From positions 460,867 through 524,866 of the forward strand of contig MU270045.1 in assembly GCA_021432635.1 (NCBI GenBank): a stretch of DNA of 64,000 bases, written 5' to 3'. Positions 1 through 11,525 of the stretch are shown in pieces. The notes below the pieces were generated by a model. It saw only the letters and a program-made list of their open reading frames with translations, was not told where the DNA came from and ran no database searches. The translations under genes and the position numbers were made by a program. Each line of letters begins with the position of its first letter. Within the stretch, counting starts at the first letter, position 1. Source of the stretch: Thozetella sp. PMI_491. Its lineage: Eukaryota > Ascomycota > Sordariomycetes > Chaetosphaeriales > Chaetosphaeriaceae.

Positions 1-55
1 CAGGACTATTGTCTTCTGTACATACGGATAGTAGGGGGGCGCGGGGGCAGATGAA

Positions 56-82
56 GAGGACGAGGACGAGGACGAGGACGAG
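56..82. repeat. (GAGGAC)n microsatellite
   Basis: Four perfect copies of the hexamer GAGGAC plus a partial one, in noncoding sequence. Confidence 0.9.
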
Positions 83-2383
83 ATGGGGGGAAGAGGAAAA
101 GCAAGAAGTGCAACAGAAGCAAGGGCAGGGACAAGGGACAGAAAGAAGGGATATGCTGCTTACCGTAGTATACTATGTAAGAGATGCAGTAGCCGAGCGG
201 CAGCCATCCTCGTCGAAAGAAAAGGCGGGTGGGCAAGAAGGATTCACATCCATAAGGCATCGACGCACCTGGCCCCCTGGTCGCGCCAGGAGACGGCACG
301 GCCTACGCCTTACTTGTTACGCACGTACACATTGTCCTCTGAACAGACGACAGTCGATTCGCTAGCTGCTCATTCCTCTGTACCACGCTGTCAGTCAGCT
401 CCTCCTCTTCCGTGCCTTCAGGCCACTTGTGGCTGTTTCGTTCCTGCTTCTGTTCTGTGCCATCCTGGAACAAGTTCACGGGCTTGAAGCTTCTAGTGCT
501 GTTCCTCGGACTTCCCACCTTCGGAGCCAGGGAAAGGGGGAAAGGGAATTGCATCCGATTTGCCTGCCTGGCGTCTGCACCAGGGCCTAGTGGCCTGTCT
601 CGAGACTAGATCCTAACCGATTCTGGACAAGAGGCTCAGATTCGGGAAGCGGGGGTCATGTTCGTTCGCCATCGGGCGCAGGGCTAAGTAAGGGCCAAGG
701 CGAGAGAGAGAGAGCGGATACTTGCAGCACTCTGGAGAGAGGCACAGTGCTAATAATTACTCGTTGGCCGCAGCGAGGCCGGGGAGTGCGAACCAATTTG
801 GGGCAGGCAGCTTGGACAATTGAAACAATCCCAACGACAAGTGCCGAATCGTCGTATAATGACCATCATGCGTACTAATCAGTGGACTGCCGCTGGCGGC
901 GCTCGCTGCTACCATATAGAGAGATCATCTGGTGTATGCACCAGAGGGGCCAAGGGTCGAGGACTGGAGAACCACATTGGCTCGCCCTCGCCGGCGTCAC
1001 CGATCAGCGCGGGCCCTCTTACGAGGCCGTCATCGATGACCGCAACGAGTAGCCTGGACTCCGGGCAATGCGCAGCGCACCATGTCCGGCAACCAGCGTA
1101 TCCATTCGTGCAAGCCGGCAGGCGGATTGTTTAAAGGAGGGTGTTGTGTTGCTCTGACCACATCTTTGCGAGCTCTAGCTTCCTCGGGAGGGGAGGAACA
1201 GCGCATTCATTGGATGCGGGCACGGACTCATGATGCAGAACTTGTACAGACGAATAACGAGAGGGTCGGCACCTGTGGGAAAGACGTCGAGATGCCAACC
1301 TATCATAGGGGCGAAAAGCGAGGTCGGTCAGGCAATGACCACCTGGACTTAGCCCGAACGTTGCGTAAGAATATCATTTTGAGCCACGAAGAAGCGGCCG
1401 CCCGGGCGATCGGCTGCCGTGCTGGCGCTTTCCTTGTTGCGAGACTTACGTGCTTTTACGGAATAATCCAACACGGTATGTAACCACTATTACAGTACGG
1501 GGCGATGGTGGTGGCCTACAAGGAGAAGACCAGGTCGCCGAGCTTGGCCTCGGTCGACCGGTACATGTTTCTCTGCGATCCCCCTCCCCCTCCCCCCGTT
1601 GTCCCCCCTCTCCCAAGGCGGACCTCCGTTTCGGGCTTCTTCGTCCTCGCGGCGTCTGCAACCTCCATCCTTGTCTCTCCCCCTCTCGCTCTTCCTCTCG
1701 CTCTTCCTCTTGTGCGCGCTCTCCATTGCTCTGTAATTACTCCGTACGTTCATAGCGGCTGCGCGGGGTGCCATGGTACCAAAGAGAACCACATGGGAGG
1801 TGAAGCAAGCGCGGGCCAGCTAGAACTTTTGGAGAAGGTACTCACCTGTCGCTTCCGCTAGCCCCTGGGGGAGAATATTAGTGCTCTCTCGAACTGGGAG
1901 TGCGATGATCCAATAGAAAATCTCACGTGGTGGCAGGGTCGGTAATCTCGCAGCACGGTACGCGCACTGTCAGGTGTTGAGGCTAGGTTGAGTACCTGGC
2001 GAGTCTCCAACCCCAATCTACCTTGCTTGTTAGCTGCCACATACCCAGCTACTACATGCAGTATGTACTAGCATATACACTCATTCACGCAGAGTACGTA
2101 CTGTATCCACTGTCCCAACCTACCAACCCACTGTAAGGTATTGCCTCGCAAGGCCTGCTTTGTCTACCCTGTTGTTATTGATGCCTGTACTATAGTTAGT
2201 GCGTAGTAGAACCGGCACTTCACAGGACAGAAAGCCTCCCCCAGCGATAAGACCGTGGACCTGTCGCAGCCCGGCAGCCTGCGTCCTCTCTCAATAGCGC
2301 GACACTTCATCTCTCGGCCGGAACCCTAAACAGACTGAGTAGTAAGGTGAGAAATAGGCATATATCCTGCACAATGCTCGACA

Positions 2384-2411
2384 AGCGACGAGCGACGAGC
2401 GACGAGCGACG
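2384..2411. repeat. (AGCGACG)4 short tandem repeat
   Basis: Four perfect copies of a 7-bp unit in intergenic DNA; no gene or stem-loop explains it. Confidence 0.9.
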
Positions 2412-2707
2412 GAGCAGGCTTTTTGTCGTGCAGGCAAGCGAGGCAGGGCAGACCTTAGTAGGAGCGACACGGGGCACCGTGCCGTTTCCCCACACGCGCT
2501 GACGGGCGATATCCACGTTGAATAGAGATCAACACGTGCCGAGCGGGTGCAGCCGATTCTCTGTTGGTCTCCATCCTCCCATCCAGCCACCATCCCAGGC
2601 ACGGCTTGACGGCGTACCGTGGCAGGTGCGGTGATCCCGCAGAGCATTACGAATTCAACAGCCTGCAAACTGTCAATGCAAGGAGCCGGGTGCTAGTATG
2701 ATAGCAA

Positions 2708-2735
2708 GGGGTTTTTTGGGGGGGGTTTTTTTTTG
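2708..2735. repeat. G/T homopolymer block
   Basis: Alternating runs G4, T6, G8, T9 on the plus strand, intergenic. Confidence 0.85.
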
Positions 2736-4227
2736 TTACTCTCCCCCCACCTCCCCGACACACAGCCCGCCCAGCTGGTGCTTTCTTTGTCTGTTCTGGG
2801 GTCGGCCAGGGAGGCCCTCGTCTGCAGCGCGGGTCCGCGGGCTAGCTACCTCCATTAACTGCAGAATACGTACGGTACTGTGCATGCTGCGCGCATGCAC
2901 AGGCACCGCCGGGCCCTCCCAGGAGCTGCAAATAAGTGGGTGTGGCCCACCTAGTACATGCCATGGTAGAGCGACGCATAGCGTACCTCTCGAGGATCTC
3001 CTGCAAGTGTGGTTGGCAAACCTCAGCCGTGCTCGGCATTGTCGTGCAGCTCGCATGGCCAATGCGACATCGCGCACAAGAAGGAAGAACGACAAAAAGG
3101 GAGGAGCGGCAGGAGGCAGAGGCAGAAAACTGACCGTGCCCTGGTGGGACGATGGGTTCTGGCGAAGCGAACGACTACGTGTAACTTTTACGTGAGTGTA
3201 CACGTCGGGCTGAGGAATAGTGGAAGTGGTTGTACGTACATACAAAAGGCCCAGCCGAGCGGAAAGGTTCATGACCACCGCCACCCCCCCTCCTCTGCCT
3301 TTAGTTTCCCTTGTCTTTGAGGAAATCGCAGGCGATTGGAGCGAGGTGGCGCTGGCCCCAACGGCGTCGCACCCGATGGGCTTTCTCTAGCTGCGGGGAC
3401 ATGAGATGATGCAAGCGGCGAGATCAGTGCGTCCGCGATGGATGATGGGCGGGATTGCTGCTGGGTGGTGGCAGCACATGCGCTGCCCATAATGATGGCA
3501 GTGGGTGTTCTGTTTCCTCGTTGTGCCATCGTGGCTGGGTTGTCTTTAGTAGACTCTTGTCTTCTGGCCTCCCCCCCCCCTTTCCTACCGACCCTAGGGG
3601 GAAGGGAAGGGGTCGGGGTCCCGACAGAGAAGAGAAAAAACGACCGGGCCTACATAGTACAATGTACGGAGTAGGTAGCTCAAGGGGCGCGGCTTGCACC
3701 CTGTCTAGCGCATGATACTTTACCTGGGCCAGCCTCTCTAGTACACCTGGATAGTAGCAAAGGGCCCCACCGGATGGCACTAGATAGTGGTAATAACGGC
3801 CAGACCCAGAGGGGGCGGGGGTACATGGGTACGACAGACCCGCCAAGTGCACCACCAATTTGGCTCTGGTCGTGACCCTGGCCACGGGGAGGGCTCCTTG
3901 ATGTTACTCTATACCTACCCGAAGTACTACTAGCAAGGGAGAACCCTCCCCAGCACACAGTGTCTGAAGGAGCAGTACGGTATCTAGAAGTGCTGCAACT
4001 CTGGCACAAGTGTTGGGAGACCACACCCGTGTGGCACCTTGTGTACAGTACAGACCACCTATCTGCTAACCTGCGCCGATGAGTACTCCGTCGTCCCTCT
4101 GGTGCTCGTTAGCGGGCCCAGGCTGCCTGGGTACCCCGGCACTGCCGTTCCACAGTGCCACAGCACGAGCCTTCTGTTTTCTGTTAGGCGTCTCTCTCCT
4201 GCTGGTTGAAGATTGCCCTTGCACACG

Positions 4228-4253
4228 CCCCCCCCCCCCCCCCTTTTTTTTTT
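4228..4253. repeat. C16-T10 homopolymer junction
   Basis: A run of 16 C is followed directly by 10 T. An almost identical C-run/T-run junction lies at 15733-15756. Confidence 0.9.
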
Positions 4254-5567
4254 CTTTCTTCACCCCACTTCTACCACCTCCCCCCCCTTCCCCCTAACCT
4301 GCACCCAGAGCAGGACCCTGCTTGCCTGCCCGTCGTCCCCTCGCCCGCCCCCGGGCCCAGCGAAAAACGCGCCGGCCTGGCTTCGTCCTGGCTGCCGGAT
4401 TCTTTAGCTGTACCACAGTAATAAAACCTTCTTGCGGCCCCAGTTTTGCTCCCCTCCCGTTCCGGTCTTTAATATCTTCCCCCTTTCTAAAAATTGACAC
4501 TCGTGGCCGCTCCCGCGTTTCGGGTTTTCGAGAAGCCTAGGAGAAGAACATAGGCTTCTGCCCGTCGCTGTCGATTCTATCTTCTTGGCTCGGCGCACTG
4601 CCACGGACGCCTGCCCCCCTTCTTCGCCCTCCAGGGTTTCGTTGTTTTGCTCCCAACGACAGGCAACAAGGGGGACTGGCGCCTGCCGTCCATCCGGATC
4701 GATCCTCCTACCCTCCAGAGACCAGATCCTTGGACTTGGATTCGCAATTCGCTCTTCGTCCGACTCGAATTGGCCTTCGCCGGGCATCCCCAACCATCAG
4801 ACGGTCCGCTGCTGCACCACCATCAGGACCAGCTTGCCTACGACTCTGCCTCCCGCCTGCTTAGGGTTGCGCTCGCCCATTCGTTCCGGTTACCCACGTC
4901 CAACCGACTCCTTCGCTCATTTGGCTTCGGTGCTGCTGCAACGCAATTGCCACGGCCCGCTGCGGCTTTGAGGCTCGGGAATACGCTTAGAACTTTTGAA
5001 CCCCCCTATTCCACTTGCGCCCTGAGACTTCAGCACCGGTCTCCAGCGCTCCCCTCTCTCCCCGAACCTCGCCATCTTGTCGAGGCGCAATCGAGATCCC
5101 GCTAACCTCTCTGGTGTCTCGCCCGCACCAAATTTGGAGTCCTTCTACTGGCTGGGTTTTCTTGTTCTGGCGTCTCTGCGCATCAGCCATGCACTACCCG
5201 CTCCCTCCCGCCTGGTCTCTGCATTGTTGATACGACGGCTCTGAAACAAGACCCCTCCTAGGGTAGCCTCGAGCGACTGTGACACCATAACCCCCCCCCT
5301 TTCCTTCCTCCTTCCTAAGTCACAGGCGTGGGACGGCAGAAAGAAGGACTGTTACAGGAGGAGACAAGGCCAGGGCCCAAAGAGAGAAGATCCCCCGGAC
5401 CGGAGCGGCGAGAGGCAACGACCCGATACGGGATTCTCTGCTCACGAAACTAAGCCATTCTAATCATCCTCCTCGACGCTCCTTATATCCGTTCACCTGA
5501 GCACGACCCGCCCTCCCATTCGGTCCAAATTGCGCCTACCTCGACGGCGACAAAAAGACGTCTCCAC

Positions 5568-8500
5568 ATGTTTAGTCGGCCACACTTCAGAGACCAGCAA
5601 AAGAGGCGCACGACGACCCGCGACGCGGAACGGCAAGTGTCATTGCTCCAAGACCTGGGCTTGGTTGGTCCGGACTCGGCTTCGGCACGATCGGGCCGCG
5701 GATTTGGAAGCGGTGCGTGGAAAAGAGACGTAGAGAGGACCACAAACTCCAGCAGCGCTGCGAGATCCTTTGCCGGTGTCCCCTTCCAGTCTGAGAAGAG
5801 TATGCCGCTCCCCCCCATTCCTCCCCTCCCCTTCTTGTCCTCCCTGAGGTGACCACCATACCGTCCCCGGCGCCCCCGGCGGCACTCCTTCACAAAGACC
5901 CGAGGATTTGGCAGCTAACAGGATGCGCTCCCCGCGCGTCTAGGTCTCTCCGTCGCATCCAGCACTTTGCGAGCCCCGTCGCACCGCTCTTCAGCTTCGA
6001 TCAGCTCGGTTCGTTCAGGAAACAGTCTAGCTAGACAGAGCTCAACCTCGGGGATGATGAATACGGATCGGAGTCGCACGCGCAGAGAGCGCACCTTCGT
6101 GGGCAGCGAGTGCGCGGTGTGCGAGGAGCCTCTTGAACACACGCTTCGTGGAGAGAGGATATTGCAGTTCTCGTGCACCCATGTCTCGCACGAGGCATGC
6201 TTCTACGAGTTCATCCGCGAGTTTGACTCGCAGTACTGCCCGACATGCAATGCCCCGCTTCACCTCGACACCAGCAGGGGTGGAAATGTCATAGATATTG
6301 GTATGAACCTCGTGGGTGCCTCCTATGCAGCAGGTACTGACCGGCGGGGGACAGAGAAAATTAGCAGCATGGTGCGCTCGGTGTCGGTGGCCGACACTAG
6401 GTCGCAGGGCACGCCCACTCCTACCCAGCACTGGGACGACCAGACCGTTCGTCCTCCGAGCCGAGGCTCCAACGCAAGGACGGGGTCTGTACCGCCAAAC
6501 TTGGGCCGCGACGGAAGCACAAGGGTTGCCAGCGTGCGCGACAGCCAGCCCCTTTCTGATCGCTATACTGCCCCATCAAGGCACGCCCGGAGTGACAGCG
6601 AAGCGACTGGCGTAGCGTCGTCTGGTGGCTACCCAGAAACGACACAGAGTGGCCCTCCTCGACGGCATGACTACGACGTCCAGGCAATGGAGACGTCGCT
6701 AGCCAGCCCTCGTGCCATCACACGAAACCCAATCCCGGCCCCCACGGTTACTGTCAGATCGGAGTTCCCTACCATCAACAAGTCGCGGCAGCAGCAGACG
6801 CTCACGTGCTTGGTGACTGTGGAAGTAACCGACAACAAGTGGCAGCCCGACCCAGAAGACCTACAGGTCGCGCCTCCGCTGCCCGCACCCCGAAACGACG
6901 ATGCTTTCGCGAGGATACCTTCTCCCACGCGAAGCACGCCGGCCCCGCGCTTTTACCCGTACGAGTCTGCCGAGGTACTGAGTGAGATGACGGAGAGTCT
7001 ACGGAACCGCGTGGACAACTGGCACGGCCTTGACTTCAGTCGGTATGTCTACGCATCTCCCTTCCACCTATCCCATCTTTTATCCTGTGGCGCCACGTGA
7101 GCGCCACGTCAATATTGGCACACGGTGTTTACTGACGAGTGATTTTGTTACAGATTCGGGAAATTGCGGCTCTATGGAACTCTGCGCGTCGGGAAAGACA
7201 AGGTCTCGTGGCAAGAGTTGGAATGCTACCTCTTTGCCGAGATGCTCATCTGCGTCAAGGAGAAGAAGAACCTCCAGCAGCAGCCACCAGCCCAATGGGA
7301 GGAAGATGGCACCTCAACCCGAAAGTCAACACGGTGCACCCTCAAGGGGTCCATTCTCATCAAGAAACACCTCAACGAGGTGTCAGAGACAGGCACAATC
7401 GATGAGAACATCTTGACTCTAAGTCTGTCGGTGGCAGAACTTCCGCAGTTCCACCTACGATTCGAGAACCGAAACCAGCTCAAGCTGTGGCAGCAGGCTC
7501 TGCTGGATCTGAATGCTGTTGAGGGTTCTCCCGTGCGGAGCCCGGACTACGACCGAGGTGAATTCTCCGAGACGGACGAGGATGACTGGCAGCGAACGCC
7601 ATCGTCGAACCGACCGCAAAGGGTGTCGTCTCTCGCTTCGTCTTGGGGCGGTGCCAAGTCTGCCACAACTGCGCCAACCGAGTACACGAGCGCTGTCCGG
7701 AGTCCCCTCCTCTCATCCGTCCACGTGCCCGTGGACGTGGTCGTTGTTGTCCCCATCTCTGCCTCGATGCAGGGTGTCAAGATCAACCTGGTACGGGATG
7801 CGTTGCGATTCATGGTACACACCCTAGGAGAGCGAGACCGTATGGGGCTTGTCACCTTCGGCTCTTCAGGCGGAGGTGTACCTGTCGTCGGCATGACAAC
7901 CAAGGCGTGGCACGGATGGACCAATGTCCTCAACTCGATCAAACCTGTCGGGCAAAAGAGCCATCGCGCCGACGTGGTGGAGGGTGCCAACGTCGCTATG
8001 GACCTCCTCATGGGCCGCAAGTACAACAACCCTATCGCAACCATTATGCTGATCAGCGACGCATCGACCTCGGACGCCGATAGCGTAGACTTCGTCGTCT
8101 CTAGAGCCGAGGCGGCCAAGATCACGGTCCATTCGTTCGGGCTGGGTATGACACACAAGCCCGACACTATGATCGAGCTCTCGACGCGGACGAAGGCGTC
8201 TTATACATACGTCAAGGACTGGATGATGCTTCGGGACTGCCTAGCCGGCTGCCTGGGATCTATGCAGACCCTGTCACACCAAAACGTGAAGCTCAAGCTG
8301 AGGCTGCCTGAAGGGTCGCCGGCTAAGTTCCACAAGATCAGCGGCGCGCTTCAGATCACGAAGAGAGCTACCGGCCGCGATGCTGAGGCCGCATTAGGAG
8401 ACCTCCGCTTCGGAGACAAACGCGATATACTAGTGCAGCTCGTCATTATGCCCGACAATGCTTCTCAAGAGCAGCTTCCTCAAGACCCCTGGGACAATAT

Positions 8501-9362
8501 CGTCTCGGGCCTTGAAGCCCTCGGTGGGCCCATGGATGCTGACGAGCAGCGCACGGTTTCCGTCGAGGAGGTGCCTTTGATCCAGGCAGACCTTATCTGG
8601 GGCGATATTCTAAGGGACGGCACGACCCAGCACACACGGCCGTCGCTCCTCGCCATCACAATGCTCCCGGCCGTCGGCGGCGGACAGAAGAAGTCGTGGG
8701 GCAATTCACCGGCAATCCCACCACATCCGCACATCGTGCAGCGCAGGATGGAACTGCTGACTTCGGATATGCTCACCCGGGCGTTAACACTTGTCAGCCG
8801 CGGTCAACACGACCGAGCACATACTCTTTTGAACGAGACGCGATCGATCCTCAAGGGGCTGGGTAAAGGTGGTCTGCCGCCTGTGCCCCCCCTTCCGAGC
8901 GGCAAGTCTCAGCCGTCGACGCCGCATCCCTCTAACGATGGGTCTCCTACGGTGTCGGGAACCCCAGACAGGAAACGCACGCCGTCGCCCACGAGTACTG
9001 CCGCGTCGTCGACTCTCAACGGCAGCTTCCCCACGCCAGGTCTGCCTAGAAGTCGGTCTAACGATGGCCTCAGCCTGGGAGGGATGAGCACCACCGCTGG
9101 CATCGATGTCGCCACGGTGGCAGCTCTGGACGCGGAGCTGGAATCTAGCCTCGAGTGGATCAATCACCCTGCTGTATTTGGCCGCGACAGCCGCAAGGCA
9201 GTACTGCAGGCGATCGGCGTCATCAGCTCTCAGCGAGCATTCACCTTCAGGACACCTATTGAGAGCCTGTGGGCGGGTCGCGTGAGCGGAGTGAAGCGCC
9301 TCACCGAGAAGAGCAGGGAATTTGGCGTGGCCGGTGAAGCAGGCATTCTCGAGGAAGCATAA
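5568..9362 (+). CDS. FAR1: Far1/Ste5-like pheromone MAPK scaffold (RING-H2, PH, VWA)
   Basis: Three exons, 5568-5848, 5963-7042 and 7154-9362, give 1189 aa in one frame. Residues 144-189 form a RING-H2 finger (C144, C147, C165, H167, H170, C173, C186, C189). A PH-like domain begins right after intron 2 (about 455-577). A von Willebrand A domain follows (about 645-850). This domain order is that of yeast Ste5 and the Far1 proteins of filamentous ascomycetes, which tether the pheromone-response MAPK cascade and Cdc24/Gbetagamma at the cell cortex. The VWA metal site is degenerate: Pro654 stands where the first MIDAS Asp normally is, while both Ser are kept. Exon 1 is inferred from the ATG at 5568, a GTGACC donor, a CTAAC branch site and phase agreement; ATG 6054 is the first Met if exon 1 is wrong. 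The C-terminal third has Ser/Pro-rich spacers and a helical end. The family call is strong; the exact start is less certain. Confidence 0.9.
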
Positions 9363-11525
9363 GCCGTCAGTGGCTCGAGCTACACTACACGCCCGCCCTT
9401 TGCCACCGCTCCCTCCTCAGGGACCTTGCCAGTTTCTCTGGCTAGGACGACAGGTTCTTGCTGTCCTTCGGCATGGATTTTTCCTTGGACAGGGGGGCGA
9501 CGAATCTCTAGGCTTACATGAGCATGTTGGACGCCCAAGCCTCTTGGCACGAGCCCACTATTTTCTAGCATTGGTCGATATGTCTCGGCCCCTCACCAGC
9601 ACCTCTGCTAGGTGTCACAGGCAATCGAACGGCCTGCTCTCGTTGCACCTTAGGACTAGGCTAGGCCTTCGCTTACCTTGTACCTCTCTCAGACTCATAT
9701 TGAATCCTTCGGCATGGACAGTGGCTTTTGGGGCGGTTGGGTGGGATGGGGAGGGGAATGGACCCGATTCTTCGATTCATTACTGCGTTTGGATGATACC
9801 ATTCTGCTTGCTTCGCTTGGTCAGACGGTTGGGCGGGACTGATGCGTTATTTTTATTTCCGACGAAAATTATGCTTTATACCTCTGATGCCCCTTTTACT
9901 CACCGTCGCTTCTTGTTTTGTTTTGTTTTTCGTCTTTTTCTAGTACCTCCAGCCATCTGCCACGCACGTTCTGAGTACCTGGAATCTGGAGGACAAAGAG
10001 GCAATGTTTATGAGAAACGGTCATGTCGGCCGTATCTTCATGTATACCGGGTGTGACGGTTCATGTACCAGTTAGCGAACCCCAATGGATGGAAGGAAAT
10101 GCAGGAGTGGAGGTTGACGTCGCTGACGCCGCGGAATGAATGCTCTTGGTTCTGTCCTTGGTTTTTTTCTAGCTTGCCTGTACGGCCAAGAGTCATGTAC
10201 ATTTTGAGCTGACAACAGCTGGCGGTGTTGCCTTGCATGCCTGCCGTGAAGAGTCGAATGGAGTAGGAAATCCAAGCCGACTTAGCTCTGATCCCGAAAT
10301 GTTTTGACGTTGTGTTGCTTCAGTGGCCGTGGCCCTGCCTCCTTATACTAATGTATACCGATCTAGTTTGCGTAAGGGAGAAAGCTAGGCTCAAATATGC
10401 GCACCCTGGTGCAGGGTTCGGGAAGGTCTTGTCTCTCCCTCGAGCGTGTGCGTGCTGTTGCGGGGGAAAAGAGGGCGGTCTAGTAGAGGGCGGGGGGCCC
10501 TGCTCAGGTGGGCGAGCAATCATGCGCAAAGCAAGGTACACAACATCACCACCGCCCATCTAACAGGACAGCCACGTCTCGGGGGCGTGCTTCTAGAAAA
10601 GCTGCATGCTTCTACTACTAGCCGCACCAGCCCCCCACCCTCCCCGGCCTCCTTCAGAGCGGTTGTTCCGGAGGGCTCCTTCTAGCTCTGCGAGTGTCCA
10701 GCTGATGAGCATCCTGTCTCTTTCCGAAATGATCAATTCTCTGCTATTTATGGCCTATGCTATCCGATACCCGAAGCGGGAGGTCTCGAATTCTGAGTGT
10801 TTGGCGGCCATTGGTACGCCTAGGCTCTCGCGCTTCTTGTCTTGCTGGATCGGGCCATGCCGGGTTCAAAAGCGTTTAGACCGGTCTAATCTGATGATCA
10901 GATAATCTGCTGCCAATCAGCGCTTCAGTATCCCTTGTCGAGGTGGGGCTCCCCGAACAGGGCAGTTGAGAAGGGGGAGGGGGGAAAGGGGGGGTATGCG
11001 GAAGATGGTGCTGCCTTGGGCGTGATCCCGTGGTCCCCAGCAATGTGGCCGCTCAGTCCAAAAGAATGCCAACCCAGGGCCGGCCGAGAATCGCTTTCTT
11101 TTCGAACGCGATTCTCCTTTCTCTTTTAGTCCAATGGGGCGATTGTCTCCCGTACACCCCCTCCTACCCTGGAGCCCAGCGCTGTCTAGTCTTCCGCCTC
11201 AGCCGCCGCCTCGCCTCAGTTTGCCAGGAGCAGGATGGTCTCACCCCCTGGCTGACGTGGGGGGTTTCTGTTCAACATCCCATTTTCGCCCCGAGCGGTG
11301 ATTTTTTACTGTAGAAACCAACCATCTCCCAACAACCACTGCATCCGCCTCTCTTGCCCTCTCCCATCCCGGCCGCCGGCGCATGGCTCCTTTAAGCCCG
11401 CGCCGGCTCGCACACGATCTGCTCCTTCCTCGCTGAGCCGTCATCAAGGTTGCCCTTCGCTGTCGCTTCACGACAGCGCGCTCCGGCCGGCCCTCTTGCC
11501 TCCATTGGCCATCCACCTGGGCGCC
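9363..11525. other. Intergenic: 3' end of Far1-like gene and promoter of MFS gene
   Basis: No supported gene. The 244-codon frame 9322-10056 starts inside the scaffold gene in another frame and continues into its 3' flank; it has no recognisable domain. T-rich stretches near 9850-9945 and 10164-10172 are typical of fungal 3' untranslated DNA. 11100-11525 is C/T-rich and probably holds the leader of the transporter. Confidence 0.6.

Larger units (their letters stand above)
1..5567. other. Gene-poor block and 5' flank of the Far1-like gene
   Basis: No open reading frame here shows a recognisable domain, a protein-like composition or a supported exon structure. The longer frames (for example 2736-3284 minus and 4647-5105 plus) lie in GC-rich or pyrimidine-rich sequence, overlap frames on the other strand and lack homology I recognise. 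The stretch holds several simple repeats (listed separately) and two copies of the 9-mer TACTCCGTA/TACGGAGTA (1738-1746, 3665-3673). The last 1-1.5 kb is C/T-rich and probably contains the promoter and leader of the scaffold gene that starts at 5568. Confidence 0.6.

Noticed and set aside
2698-3284. Overlapping long frames on both strands (165 and 182 codons)
   Set aside because: Mutually overlapping, Arg/Pro/Ser-rich frames in GC-rich DNA without recognisable motifs; expected by chance at this base composition.
9322-10056. 244-codon plus-strand frame
   Set aside because: It starts inside the last exon of the Far1-like gene in another frame and runs into T-rich 3' flank; no domain or start context supports it.
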